This document shows positions 36,402 through 44,899 of a stretch of DNA of 56,794 bases, one piece after another. The notes under the pieces are model-generated. The model was not told the origin of the DNA. It worked only from the letters and a program-made list of their open reading frames with translations, and ran no database searches. Both the position numbers and the translations under genes were made by a program. Numbering within the stretch: position 1 is the first letter of the stretch; each line of letters begins with the position of its first letter. The stretch covers positions 1 to 56,794 of the forward strand of contig CAZTGE010000006.1 of assembly GCA_964612995.1 (NCBI GenBank). Direction: 5' to 3'. This stretch comes from SLQH01 sp964612995. Lineage in GTDB: Bacteria; Planctomycetota; UBA11346.

Positions 36402-38222
36402 ATGACCACCCCCCGCTGGCTCAACGCCGCCGGCACCGTTGTCAGCTGCGCCTTGTTGGTCGCTGCCTTCACCGGTTGTTCGGACGAGACCACCGAGAAC
36501 GTCGAGAACATCACCAACAACACCACCACGGTGATGCAGACCGACGCCAACGCCACGCCGGAGACCCGGCGCAACGTGATCCTGATGATCGCAGACGGTT
36601 CGCAGGTCGAGCACGAGACCGCCTACAGCCGCTATCTCAAGGGCGTTGACAACGCCGTCGCCGGACGCCAGTTCGAGTACCTCGGGTGGAACACCACCTG
36701 GGATGTGACCACCTACAACAACTGGGCCGCCTATGGTGGCACCGAGGGCGAGCCGCTGAGCGCCGCGCCGATGACCTGGGCTGCCGACCCCGGTGCGCCC
36801 TGGGCCGGTGCCGATCCTTTCGTCGAGGCCGATTTCGATACCACCTATGGCTACGACCCCGCCCTCGGCGGCAACGCGCCGTACCCGATCGATGAGGATG
36901 CCGACGGCAACGTGGTCGAGAACTACACCGCGAGCCCCAAACCGGGGATCTGGACTGCAGATGCGATGACCGATCGCAATGCACACTACCCGGCAACCGA
37001 CTCGGCCTCGGCCGGGACCGCGATGTCCTGCGGCAAAAAGACCGACAAGGGCAACATCGCCTGGGAGAGCGGCGATCCGGACGGTGGCGCGATCGACACC
37101 ATCGCCGAACTCGCCCGCGCTCAGCGCGGCATGGCCATCGGCGTGGTCAGCAGCGTGGAATGGTCGCACGCCACCCCGGCCTCGTTCGTTTCGCATGCCG
37201 TCAGTCGCGGCAATTACGCGGATATCGCCCGGGAGATCCTCAGCGAGGTCCAGCCCGACGTGGTCATCGGCGCCGGCGATCCGGCCCTGGCCAGCCCCAA
37301 GTACTCCGGCGGCGATGTCGATGGCGGCGATACCCCCTGGTTCGACGACTTCGCCGCGAACACCACTGCCTATGAGGTGGTCCGGTGGAGTGATGGCGTG
37401 GACGGTGGCGAAGCGATCCTCGCCGCGGCCGAACGGGTGGTGGCCAATATCGCTGCCGGCAGCGGACCGACCAAGCTGGTCGGCTGCTTCGGTAGCGTCT
37501 GGGAAGAGAGCGACTTCGACGATGCCTACAAGGCCCAGCCCAGTGGGTACACCCAGTACAGTTCCGATCCGAACCTCAAGGCCTGGCAGACCCTGGTCGG
37601 CAACAGCGGCAAGCACATGAACACCTACATGCCGCGCGACGGCGGCTTCGTCCAGGTCGAGACCGAGAACCCGACGCTCGCCGATGCCACCAAGGCTGCG
37701 CTCGAGGTCCTCAGCCAGGATGAGGACGGCTTCTTCCTGATGGTCGAGGGCGGTGACATCGACTGGGCCAACCACGCCAACGACTACGAGTGGATGCTCG
37801 GGGCCTGGCACAATTTCGATCTCGCCTGCCAGCAGGTGGTCGAATTCATCGATCAGGAAGACGACGACGTGACCTGGGACAACACCATGGTCATCATCGC
37901 GACCGACCACGGCAACAGCTACATGCGTCTGAAGAAGTACTACGGCAAGGGCGTACTGCCGCCAACCAACGAACGCCAGATCTGCCAGCTTGCGCCTCCG
38001 GCCAGCGTCGGGGTCAAGTATTCCTCGAACGACCACACCAACGAGCTGGTCACTCTCTACGCCCACGGTGGCGACGTCGACCTGCTGCGCAAATACGAGG
38101 GTGATTGGTACGCCGGCAAGCGGATCATCGACAACACCCACATCTTCTTCGCCATGGCCGAATGGCTGCGCGTCGATCCGGGGTACTTTCCCATGAGCCC
38201 GGTGCCTGGCGGCGGCGGCTGA
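36402..38222 (+). CDS. Alkaline phosphatase (PhoA type), predicted lipoprotein
   Basis: The 606-residue product has a lipoprotein signal (LLVAAFTGC) and an alkaline-phosphatase core: metal Asp in NVILMIADGSQ, nucleophile Ser in ATDSASAGTAMSCGKKT (about residue 200), metal sites in GGDIDWANHAND and IIATDHGNS. It removes phosphate from organic esters outside the cytoplasm, using zinc and magnesium. It is longer than E. coli PhoA (about 450 residues) because of an insert after the first motif (about 85-190; YNNWAAYGGTEG, DPALGGNAPYPIDED). ATG 36402 has a perfect AGGAGG 6 nt upstream. A strong hairpin terminator follows. No Pho box was recognised. Confidence 0.92.
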   Translation: MTTPRWLNAAGTVVSCALLVAAFTGCSDETTENVENITNNTTTVMQTDANATPETRRNVILMIADGSQVEHETAYSRYLKGVDNAVAGRQFEYLGWNTTWDVTTYNNWAAYGGTEGEPLSAAPMTWAADPGAPWAGADPFVEADFDTTYGYDPALGGNAPYPIDEDADGNVVENYTASPKPGIWTADAMTDRNAHYPATDSASAGTAMSCGKKTDKGNIAWESGDPDGGAIDTIAELARAQRGMAIGVVSSVEWSHATPASFVSHAVSRGNYADIAREILSEVQPDVVIGAGDPALASPKYSGGDVDGGDTPWFDDFAANTTAYEVVRWSDGVDGGEAILAAAERVVANIAAGSGPTKLVGCFGSVWEESDFDDAYKAQPSGYTQYSSDPNLKAWQTLVGNSGKHMNTYMPRDGGFVQVETENPTLADATKAALEVLSQDEDGFFLMVEGGDIDWANHANDYEWMLGAWHNFDLACQQVVEFIDQEDDDVTWDNTMVIIATDHGNSYMRLKKYYGKGVLPPTNERQICQLAPPASVGVKYSSNDHTNELVTLYAHGGDVDLLRKYEGDWYAGKRIIDNTHIFFAMAEWLRVDPGYFPMSPVPGGGG

Positions 38223-38267
38223 CCTTCCGGCGGCCCCTGCGGCCCGACCAGACACATGGGAACAAGC

Positions 38268-38298
38268 ACGAGGGGCGGCCCCTGTGGCCGCCCCTCGT
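38268..38298 (+). terminator. Strong hairpin after the phosphatase gene
   Basis: Perfect 13-bp stem ACGAGGGGCGGCC (38268-38280) and GGCCGCCCCTCGT (38286-38298) with a 5-nt loop, 45 nt beyond the stop. It is followed by TCGTGT, not a full U-tract. A rho-independent-like terminator is likely. Confidence 0.7.
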
Positions 38299-38397
38299 TC
38301 GTGTACGGGGCTGCCCATAGCGATGACTCATACGGCGGAGCGAACGGAGGCGTACTCTGAGAAGCGAGGTGCGATCGATGTGCAGCCAAAGCCGGAG

Positions 38398-39046
38398 CGG
38401 GGTGGCCCCGCCAAAGCCTGAGGGGTAGGCCGCATAGCGGCCGTAGGGGCGAAGCCCCTGCATCAAGAACTGGCGCCAAAGGGGTGGTGGGCGGATAGAA
38501 TCGGCGTAGCCGATCCGCCCACTCCATCGGCCGTCGGCCGATGGAGAACCCCGCCAAAGCCAGAGGGGTAGGCCGCCTTGCGGCCGTAGGGGCGAAGCCC
38601 CTGAGCTTGAGCTACTGGCGCCAAAGAGGTGGTGGGCGGATAGAATCGGCGTAGCCGATCCGCCCACTCCATCGGCCGTCGGNNNNNNNNNNNNNNNNNN
38701 NNNNNNNNNNNNNNNNNNNNNNNNNNNNNNNNNNNNNNNNNNNNNNNNNNNNNNNNNNNNNNNNNNNNNNNNNNNNNNNNNNGGTGGTGGGCGGATAGAA
38801 TCGGCGTAGCCGATCCGCCCACTCCATCGGCCGTCGGCCGATGGAGAACCCCGCCAAAGCCAGAGGGGTAGGCCGCCTTGCGGCCGTAGGGGCGAAGGCC
38901 CTGAGCTACTGGCGCCAAAGGGGTGGTGGGCGGATAGAATCGGCGTAGCCGATCCGCCCACTCCATCGGCCGTCGGCCGATGGAGAACCCCGCCAAAGCC
39001 AGAGGGGTAGGCCGCCTTGCGGCCGTAGGGGCGAAGCCCCTGAGCT
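38398..39046. repeat. R2 tandem array of hairpin-string units (139-145 bp), broken by an assembly gap
   Basis: A partial unit (38398-38470) is followed by units starting TGGCGCC at 38471, 38616 and 38910, with one or more units cut by the Ns. Each unit has, in order: GGGCGGAT/ATCCGCCC around CGGC-GTA-GCCG; CTCCATCGGCC-GTC-GGCCGATGGAG (for example 38522-38546); GGCCGC-CTT-GCGGCC (38571-38585); GGGGC-GAA-GCCCC (38589-38601). The partial unit has ATA in place of CTT. The 6-nt length difference between units is an extra TTGAGC. The last unit runs into the TAG of the minus-strand uxaA gene. R2 shares linkers with R1. Confidence 0.93.
38683..38782. other. Assembly gap, 100 Ns
   Basis: Exactly 100 Ns, a conventional scaffold gap of unknown size, placed inside the R2 array. 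Near-identical units on both sides probably stopped the assembler, so the true copy number is unknown. Confidence 0.99.
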
Positions 39047-40538
39047 AAAGCGTAACGCCGTCCTTGAAGATCGCGATCTCGCGGTAGCCGTTGCTCTCGT
39101 TGCGCGCTGGCCGACCACCGGCGGTGGTCAGGAGCAGGTCGAGCAGTTCATCGCCGAGACGGGGGAGGTCGGTGTCGCCCGCGAGCAGGCGTCCGGCGTC
39201 GAAGTCGATCCAGTGCGGTTTGTGGGCCGCCAGTTCGCTGTTCGAGCTGATCTTGAGTGTCGGCACCGGGCCGCCGAGGGGGGTGCCGCGGCCGGTGGTG
39301 AACAGCACCAGGTGACAGCCGGCAGCAGCGAGGCCGGTGATCGCGACCATGTCGTTGCCCGGTCCGTCGAGCAAGTGCAGGCCGGTGCGCTCGGGACGTT
39401 GGCCGATGGCGAGGACGTCGATCACCGGGCCGGTGCCGCCCTTCTGGGTGCAGCCGAGCGATTTCTCTTCGAGGGTGGAGATCCCGCCCTCCTTGTTGCC
39501 GGGCGAGGGGTTCTCGTAGACCGGCTGGCCGTGGCGCGTGAAGTAGTGCTTGAATTCCTCGACCAGCGCGACGGTCGCATCGTACACCTGGCGGTCGCGG
39601 GCCCGGGCCATCAGCAGGTGTTCGGCGCCGAACATCTCCGGCACCTCGGTCAGCACGCTGGTGCCGCCGGCGGCGCAGAGCCGATCGCTGAGCACGCCCA
39701 CCACCGTGTTGGCGGTGATGCCGCTGAAGGCGTCGGAACCACCACACTTGAGCCCGACCCGCAGGGCGCCCAGGGGGCACGGGCTGCGGATGGCATCGGC
39801 GGCGTGATCGACCAGTGGCGCCAGCGCGGCGAGTCCGGCGGCGATCTCGTCGTCGGGGTCCTGAGCGTCGAGGAAGGCTACGCGCTGCGGGTCGACCGGA
39901 CCCAGGGCTTCACGGAATTCAGCGAGGTTGTTGTTTTCGCAGCCGAGCCCGAGCACGAGCACCGCGCCGGCGTTGGGATGGCGCACCAGCCCGGCGAGGA
40001 AGCGCTGGGTCAGGCGGTGGTCGTCGCCCAGCTGTGAGCAGCCGTAAGGGTGGGAAAAGGTGTGGATCCCGTCGATCGCCCGGTCAGCGAAACGCTCGCG
40101 CGCCGCGGCGCACAGGCGTTGGGCGGTGGTGTTGACGCAGCCGACGGTGGGTATGACCCAGACCTCGTTGCGGATGCCGACATCGCCGTCCGTACGCTGG
40201 AAGCCGAGGAAGGTCTGCCCGGTGTCCTGCGTCGGCGGCACTGGGGTGTCGCCGCTGAAGCTGTAGGCGGCGGCCTGCGCCAGCCCGGTGGCGAGGTTGT
40301 GGGTGTGGACCCAGGCCCCGGGTGGGATGTCGGCGCTGGCCTTGCCGATGTGTTCGCCGTATTTGCGCACCGCTTCGCCGGCTGCGATGTGGCGCAGGCT
40401 GAGCTTGTGCGCGGCCGGGATCGCCTCGTGCAGGGTGATCTCCGCCTCGCCGACAAGGACCTGCTCGCCGGCCGCGAGCGGCGTGAGGGCCACGGCGACG
40501 TCGTCGTCGGGATGGATGCGCAGCGGCGGTGCGCTCAT
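39045..40538 (-). CDS. uxaA: Altronate dehydratase
   Basis: The 497-residue product converts D-altronate to 2-keto-3-deoxygluconate in galacturonate breakdown. It has the N-terminal SAF-like domain (about 1-95; DDDVAVALTPLAAGEQVL) and the large C-terminal UxaA domain with characteristic stretches FLGFQRTDGDVGIRNEVW, PHPYGCSQ-type motif SHPYGCSQLGDD, GLKCGGSDAFSGITAN and ENPSPGNKEGGISTLEEKSLG. The length is typical for the fused form. It overlaps uxaB by ATGA and is the second gene of that operon. Its TAG lies at the junction with the last R2 unit, so the element ends within or right at the coding end. Confidence 0.93.
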   Translation of the reverse strand: MSAPPLRIHPDDDVAVALTPLAAGEQVLVGEAEITLHEAIPAAHKLSLRHIAAGEAVRKYGEHIGKASADIPPGAWVHTHNLATGLAQAAAYSFSGDTPVPPTQDTGQTFLGFQRTDGDVGIRNEVWVIPTVGCVNTTAQRLCAAARERFADRAIDGIHTFSHPYGCSQLGDDHRLTQRFLAGLVRHPNAGAVLVLGLGCENNNLAEFREALGPVDPQRVAFLDAQDPDDEIAAGLAALAPLVDHAADAIRSPCPLGALRVGLKCGGSDAFSGITANTVVGVLSDRLCAAGGTSVLTEVPEMFGAEHLLMARARDRQVYDATVALVEEFKHYFTRHGQPVYENPSPGNKEGGISTLEEKSLGCTQKGGTGPVIDVLAIGQRPERTGLHLLDGPGNDMVAITGLAAAGCHLVLFTTGRGTPLGGPVPTLKISSNSELAAHKPHWIDFDAGRLLAGDTDLPRLGDELLDLLLTTAGGRPARNESNGYREIAIFKDGVTL

Positions 40539-42082
40539 GCGGTCACGCTGGAGTGGGCGAGCAGGTCGTCGAGCGCGCTCCGGCAGCCGCGGGCCATGAT
40601 CGCGCTCAGGTGGGTGCACACCGTTTCGACCAGGCCGTCCCAGGCGGTGAGGTCCTCGTTCCACACGCCGCGGTCGGCCAGCAGGCGGTATACCAGCTTG
40701 TGCAGATTGCCGTCGGAGGCGAAGCCGCTCCAGGCGGCGGCGAAGGCGGCGAGGACCGCCGGGTCGTCCTTGATCTGGTAACTCATTCCACCGCGGTCGC
40801 CGAGCAGCGCGCCGTCTTCGATGCCGGTGCCGCGATAGAACGCGAGCAGGGCGGCGAGGCCGAAGGACAGCGCTGGCGGGATCTGGTGGGTGGCGACGTG
40901 ATAGGCCTTGAGGCTGGGCATCACCCGGACGCGGTATTTGGACACCGAGTTGAGCGAGATGGTCAGCAGCCGGTGGCAGACGTGGGGGTTGCCGAAGCGT
41001 TCGAGCACGGCTGCAGCGAAGCTGCGCTTGTCCTCTTCGGGCACCGCGAGGTGAGGCAGGATCTCGGCCTGCAGCGCCTGCTGGAGGAAGGCGCTGCAGG
41101 TGGGGTCGCCGACCATCTCGCCGACGGTATCGCAGCCTGCGAGGAAGCCGGCGAGCACGCTCACGGTGTGCCCACCGTTGAGGATCCGCACCTTGCGCGT
41201 GCGGTAGGGGGTCATGTCGTCGGTCCAGACCACGTCGAGGCCGAGATCCTGCAGCGGCAGCTCGCTGGCGAGGGCGGTATCGCCCTCGATGGCCATGAAC
41301 AGGAAGGGCTCGGCGGCGGCGATCAGCGCATCGCGGTAGCCGAGGCGCGCGGCGAGTTCGTCGGCCTCGTCTGCCGGGTAGCCCGGCACGATGCGATCGA
41401 CCAGGGTGTTGCAGTGGGGGCAGGCGACCTCGAGCCAGTCGCGGAAGGCCTGTGGCAGGTCCCAGGCCTCGGCGTGCCGACGGAGGCAGTCCTTGAGCTT
41501 GTCGCCGTTACGCTCGATCAGCTCGCAGGGCAGCAGGATCAGGCCCTTGTCCGCCGTGCCGTCGAAGGCGCGGAAGCGCTCGTAGAGGAAGGCGCAGAGC
41601 TTGGCCGGGAAGCTCTCGGGGCAGCTGTCCTGCGGCTGGGGCTCGGCGACGTAGGTGATGCCGGCTTCGGTGGTGTTGGAGATGGCGAAGCGCAACTCGC
41701 TCTGGCGGGCCAGGGCCATGAGCGCCTGCCAGTCGGCGTAGGGATCGATGCAGCGGCTGACCGACTGGACCACGCGCGCGGTGTCGACCGCTTCGCCGTT
41801 CTGTACGCCGCGCAGCAGTACGGTGTACAGGCCGTTCTGGGCGTTGAGGCTTGCGCCCATGCCGCGCGGCAGCGGCTGGACCACGGCCACGCGGCCGAGT
41901 CCCAGGCCAGCGGCGTTGCCGAGATCGATCATCCAGTCCATGAAGGCGCGCAGGAAGTTGCCCTCGCCGAACTGGACGAAACGCTCGCTCAGCGCCTCGC
42001 GGTCGATGACCGGGGTGTCGGTGGCGGCGCAGGCGGCTTCGCGCGTGCTGGCGTCGAGGTCGGGCTGGGTGGTCGTGCTCAT
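40535..42082 (-). CDS. uxaB: Tagaturonate reductase (altronate oxidoreductase)
   Basis: The 515-residue product belongs to the mannitol dehydrogenase family. The Rossmann part opens with SERFVQFGEGNFLRAFMDWMIDLGN; later segments include ISNTTEAGITYV, PCELIERNGDKLK and RKVRILNGGHTV with the conserved Lys/Asn/His catalytic set. It reduces D-tagaturonate to D-altronate with NADH, the step before UxaA. ATG 42082 follows ACTGGAG. It is divergently transcribed from a XylR-type regulator over 168 nt, which probably controls it. The third enzyme of the route, a classical uronate isomerase UxaC, is not next to it. Confidence 0.93.
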   Translation of the reverse strand: MSTTTQPDLDASTREAACAATDTPVIDREALSERFVQFGEGNFLRAFMDWMIDLGNAAGLGLGRVAVVQPLPRGMGASLNAQNGLYTVLLRGVQNGEAVDTARVVQSVSRCIDPYADWQALMALARQSELRFAISNTTEAGITYVAEPQPQDSCPESFPAKLCAFLYERFRAFDGTADKGLILLPCELIERNGDKLKDCLRRHAEAWDLPQAFRDWLEVACPHCNTLVDRIVPGYPADEADELAARLGYRDALIAAAEPFLFMAIEGDTALASELPLQDLGLDVVWTDDMTPYRTRKVRILNGGHTVSVLAGFLAGCDTVGEMVGDPTCSAFLQQALQAEILPHLAVPEEDKRSFAAAVLERFGNPHVCHRLLTISLNSVSKYRVRVMPSLKAYHVATHQIPPALSFGLAALLAFYRGTGIEDGALLGDRGGMSYQIKDDPAVLAAFAAAWSGFASDGNLHKLVYRLLADRGVWNEDLTAWDGLVETVCTHLSAIMARGCRSALDDLLAHSSVTA

Positions 42083-42157
42083 GGCTGTCTCCAGTGGGGC
42101 GCACGTTAGGTGCCCACCAACGGGTCCTCAAGCCGGGCCCATGCGTGCTTGTACTTG

Positions 42158-42184
42158 GCGAAATACGCAGATCGTATGTTTGCG
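42158..42184. promoter_or_regulatory. Candidate operator between uxaB and the XylR-type regulator
   Basis: An inverted repeat centred at 42170: ATACG (42163-42167), 5-nt spacer, CGTAT (42173-42177), extended outward as GCGAAATACG and CGTATGTTTGCGC with partial symmetry. It lies 80-95 nt from both divergent starts, a suitable place for the regulator encoded on its right. This is inferred from position and symmetry alone. Confidence 0.4.
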
Positions 42185-42250
42185 CAGCGCCCGCGTGGGG
42201 CCTGCGTTCGATTGTGACACATGCCGTGCTCGCGGCGGCGAGGAGGCGAC

Positions 42251-43402
42251 ATGGCCACGAACTTCTGCAGCCAGGCCCGGCCACCGCGCATCGGAGTGAT
42301 GATCGAGGCATCGGGCGGTTGGCCGCGCAGCGTTTTGCTCGGTCTGCTCGGCTATGCCCGGCCCGGACGACAGTGGTTGTTCAAACACGCAGGCGAACGA
42401 CTGCACGATCTGGAATCGTTGCGCGATTGGCAGCCCGATGCGATCGTGGCCCGGATCGCCGACCCCGCTCTCGCCGAGGGTCTGGCCGCCTGGACGGGCC
42501 GGGTGATCAATATCTCCAACATGCTCCCGGATCAGGGTTTCGCCCACATCGGGCCCGACGACAGCGCCGTTGGCCAGCTGGCGGCCGAGCATCTGCTCGA
42601 TCGTGGCTACCGCGCGGTGGTCGTGGTCGCCGATCCGCGCCAGGGCTTCTGCCGCGAACGCAGCATCGGGTTCGTGGCCCAGTGTGTGCGCCGCGACCTG
42701 CGCCCGCAGAGCGTCGAGGTGCGCGAGACTGCGATCGCCCGCGACTCGCGCGCGCTCGACGCCCATCTGGTCCGATTGCCGCCGGATACGGCGTTGTTCG
42801 CCACCACCGACGCGATCGCGCTCGCCTGTGCCGACAGCGCCCAACGGGTGGGGCGGCTGGTGCCCGAGGAGCTGGCGGTGCTTTCGGCCGGTGACCATGA
42901 GCTGCACTGCCGCATGAGCCTGCCCGCGCTCTCCTGTGTCCGCTTTCCCGGCGAGGCTGCCGGGTTCACCGCTGGCGAATGGCTCGCCGGTCTGTTCGAC
43001 GGCAGCGCCTTGCCACAACGGCCGCTGCGTCTGGCGCCGGTGGAGGTCATCGCCCGGCGCAGCACCGATGCGATGATCATACCCGACCGCACGGTGGTCG
43101 CAGCGCTCGAATACATCCATCGCGCCGCCGCCGGTCCGCTCGGCGTCGCCGCGGTGCTGGCTCAGGTAGGGGTGAGCCGGCGGACCCTGGAGCAGAAATT
43201 CCGGCAATGGCTCGGCCGCACCCCCTTGCAGGAGATCCACCGCACCCGTATCGCCCGGGCCAAGGCGCTGATGATGCACAGCCCCTTGCCGCTGGCGCGC
43301 ATCGCCCAGGCGGCCGGCTTCCGCGACCCGCAACACTTCGCGCGGCAGTTCCGTCGGCATACCGGGACCACCCCGCGCGCGTTCCGGCGCCCTTTCGTGT
43401 AA
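42251..43402 (+). CDS. XylR-type AraC family transcriptional regulator
   Basis: The 383-residue product has a LacI-like sugar-binding domain (about 10-265; PRIGVMIEASGGWPRSVLLGLLGYAR, HIGPDDSAVGQLAAEHLLDRGYRAVVVV) and a C-terminal AraC double helix-turn-helix (about 283-383; GVAAVLAQVGVSRRTLEQKF, ARIAQAAGFRDPQHFARQFRRHTGTTPRAFR). This layout matches XylR of E. coli, which binds its sugar and activates catabolic genes. It most likely controls the divergent uxaBA operon, with a uronate or related sugar as ligand. ATG 42251 follows GAGGAGG. An R1 element begins 8 nt after its stop. Confidence 0.9.
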   Translation: MATNFCSQARPPRIGVMIEASGGWPRSVLLGLLGYARPGRQWLFKHAGERLHDLESLRDWQPDAIVARIADPALAEGLAAWTGRVINISNMLPDQGFAHIGPDDSAVGQLAAEHLLDRGYRAVVVVADPRQGFCRERSIGFVAQCVRRDLRPQSVEVRETAIARDSRALDAHLVRLPPDTALFATTDAIALACADSAQRVGRLVPEELAVLSAGDHELHCRMSLPALSCVRFPGEAAGFTAGEWLAGLFDGSALPQRPLRLAPVEVIARRSTDAMIIPDRTVVAALEYIHRAAAGPLGVAAVLAQVGVSRRTLEQKFRQWLGRTPLQEIHRTRIARAKALMMHSPLPLARIAQAAGFRDPQHFARQFRRHTGTTPRAFRRPFV

Positions 43403-43410
43403 GGCGTTTT

Positions 43411-43635
43411 GTAACCACTCAGGCCCATCGGGCATGAGTGGTTGCAACGCCCTTTTCGAGGGCCCCATCGTACGCGATGGGGTCTGGCGCCGAGTGGTGA
43501 TGGGCGGATACGTTCCGGCGCAGCCGATCCGCCCACGCCTGAATCTGCCGGCAGATCCAGGCGAACCACGACAAAGCCAGAGGGGTAGGTCCTCACGCAG
43601 TGAGGACCGTAGGGGCGAAGCCCCTGAGTAGTTAC
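43411..43635. repeat. R1 dispersed hairpin-string element, copy 2 (225 bp)
   Basis: Same boundaries as the copy at 5817-6028: GTAACCACTCAG at 43411 and CTGAGTAGTTAC at 43624-43635 (one base off the inverted repeat). This copy is the more complete, with perfect CCCCATCG-TACG-CGATGGGG, the fifth stem GTCCTCAC-GCA-GTGAGGAC (43589-43607) and GGGGC-GAA-GCCCC (43612-43624). The stretch from AAAGCCAGAGGGGTAGG to GGGGCGAAGCCCCTGAG is shared with R2 apart from the fifth stem itself. It begins 8 nt past the XylR-type gene. Confidence 0.92.
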
Positions 43636-43643
43636 GGCGTTTT

Positions 43644-43807
43644 TTGCAGAGGGGGCGCTGCCCCTCGCGCCTTTGGCGCACCCCGGCTTCCTCGCCGTCG
43701 CTCGTCGTGCTCCACCGGCCGCAGGCCCCACTGGGGCCTGCTATCGCTTTGCGATGCCGTCTCCGCCCCCCACGCGCCTCTGTCGTCGCTCGCCAGCTTC
43801 GCTGGCG
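43644..43807. repeat. R3 hairpin string, variant copy
   Basis: Starts with TTTTTTGCAGAGGGGGCGC, as do the other R3 copies. A run of perfect stems with 3-nt loops follows: GGGGC-GCT-GCCCC (43652-43664), GCGCC-TTT-GGCGC (43667-43679), CAGGCCCC-ACT-GGGGCCTG (43722-43740), ATCGC-TTT-GCGAT (43743-43755) and CGCCAGC-TTC-GCTGGCG (43791-43807). Every loop is closed by C:G. It fills the convergent space between the XylR-type and kinase-like genes; the remaining 70 nt to 43876 include CGCTCCTCTGTC, also found in the copy at 47524. Confidence 0.88.
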
Positions 43808-43876
43808 TTCTCGGCGGCGCTACAGGCCTTGCCGCGGAACAGCGCTCCTCTGTCCGGACCGGCCCAGGCGGTGGGC

Positions 43877-44752
43877 TCAGGAGCTGCGCGCCTGCTGGCG
43901 CAGGGCGTACAGGCGTTCGCGGCCCGCGCGGGCGAACAGCTGGTCGCCGTGCTGGTGGCCCCAGACCACCGTCGAGAGGGCATTGATCGCGCCGAGCACC
44001 CCAGCCAGCGTCTGTTCGTTGGCATCGGGGCGGCGGCCGTAGCCGGCGTAGAAGGCGCGTTCGAGCTCGGGGCGACCGACCCACCATTCGCCGCGCAGGC
44101 GGTCGCAGTCCTGCAGCCACCAGTCCATCTGTGCGTGTTCGAAGTCGATCACCGCCAGGTCATACGAGTCCGGCACGGCGGGTTCGATCAGCCAGTTGCG
44201 TGGCGAATAGTCGCGATGGCAGGGGACGCGCGCGGTGCCGTCGAGCCGGTCGAGTGCCGCCGCCTGGCTGGCGACCCAAGCGCGCGTATCGCCGTCGAGC
44301 AGGTCCGCGCTGCGGTCGATCCAGGCTGCCGCACGCTGTCGGAGGGCCTGGCCGAGCGGCAGCGGGTCATCGTCGGTCACGGGCAGGGCGTGCAGGCGGG
44401 CCAGCCAGGCGCCGGCGCGGCGATGCAGCTGGCATGCGCCTTCGGCCGAGAGCGTGAGATGGCAGGCGATGGCACCCGGCAGGGCGGTGAGCAGCAAGGC
44501 GTGCGGTCGCTCGTGGCGGACCGCCAGCAGCCGGGGGACGCGGTCGAGCTGTGGCCCCCACTCGCGCAGCGCGGTCGATTCCTGCAGGAATTTGCGCCTC
44601 TGGCGGTGCGCCTTGCAGAACGCGCGGCGCTCGCCGGCTCGCAGTTCCCACACGGCCGAGGCGGCATGGTCCCAGCCGCAGAAGCACACGCTGTCGCAAG
44701 CGCCGAAGTGCTCGTGGATCCAGGTGCGCAAGGCCGGCGGAAGCGCTCTCAT
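43877..44752 (-). CDS. Aminoglycoside/choline kinase-like phosphotransferase
   Basis: The 291-residue product has the APH fold. The catalytic loop is VPCHRDYSPRNWLIE (H-x-D, then Asn) and the metal Asp lies in LAVIDFEHAQMDWWLQD. The N-lobe is short (FCGWDHAASAVWELRAGERRAFCKAH, with the Lys that would hold ATP phosphates). Members phosphorylate small molecules with ATP; substrates range from choline to amino sugars. Nothing here points to antibiotic resistance. ATG 44752 follows CGGAGG at 8 nt. It stands alone and is divergent from the aldo/keto reductase gene. Confidence 0.8.
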   Translation of the reverse strand: MRALPPALRTWIHEHFGACDSVCFCGWDHAASAVWELRAGERRAFCKAHRQRRKFLQESTALREWGPQLDRVPRLLAVRHERPHALLLTALPGAIACHLTLSAEGACQLHRRAGAWLARLHALPVTDDDPLPLGQALRQRAAAWIDRSADLLDGDTRAWVASQAAALDRLDGTARVPCHRDYSPRNWLIEPAVPDSYDLAVIDFEHAQMDWWLQDCDRLRGEWWVGRPELERAFYAGYGRRPDANEQTLAGVLGAINALSTVVWGHQHGDQLFARAGRERLYALRQQARSS

Positions 44753-44899
44753 CGCGTCAGCCTCCGGACGCCGGGGCGGAGGCAAGCCCCCCGGGGCGCC
44801 GCGTGGTTCGCGTCGGCGGGTGGGCGCATTCGCGTCGCATCCTCGTCGGGGTCTTGCTCCCGCTGCCGTGCTCCTAGCGTCGGGCTCCTGGAGGTGATC

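Noticed and set aside
38125..38996. Minus-strand ORFs through the R2 array that encode repeated motifs such as GLRPYG and YPSGFGG
   Set aside because: The same peptide appears in different frames because unit lengths (139 and 145) are not multiples of 3, and there is no ribosome-binding site. It is a by-product of stop-poor repeat DNA.
38398..39046. CRISPR array
   Set aside because: Whole units of 139-145 bp are repeated with no unique spacers, the units are hairpin strings, and no cas gene is present.
43877..44752. Aminoglycoside resistance gene
   Set aside because: Only the general APH kinase motifs are present; the superfamily has many metabolic members and the context shows no resistance genes.
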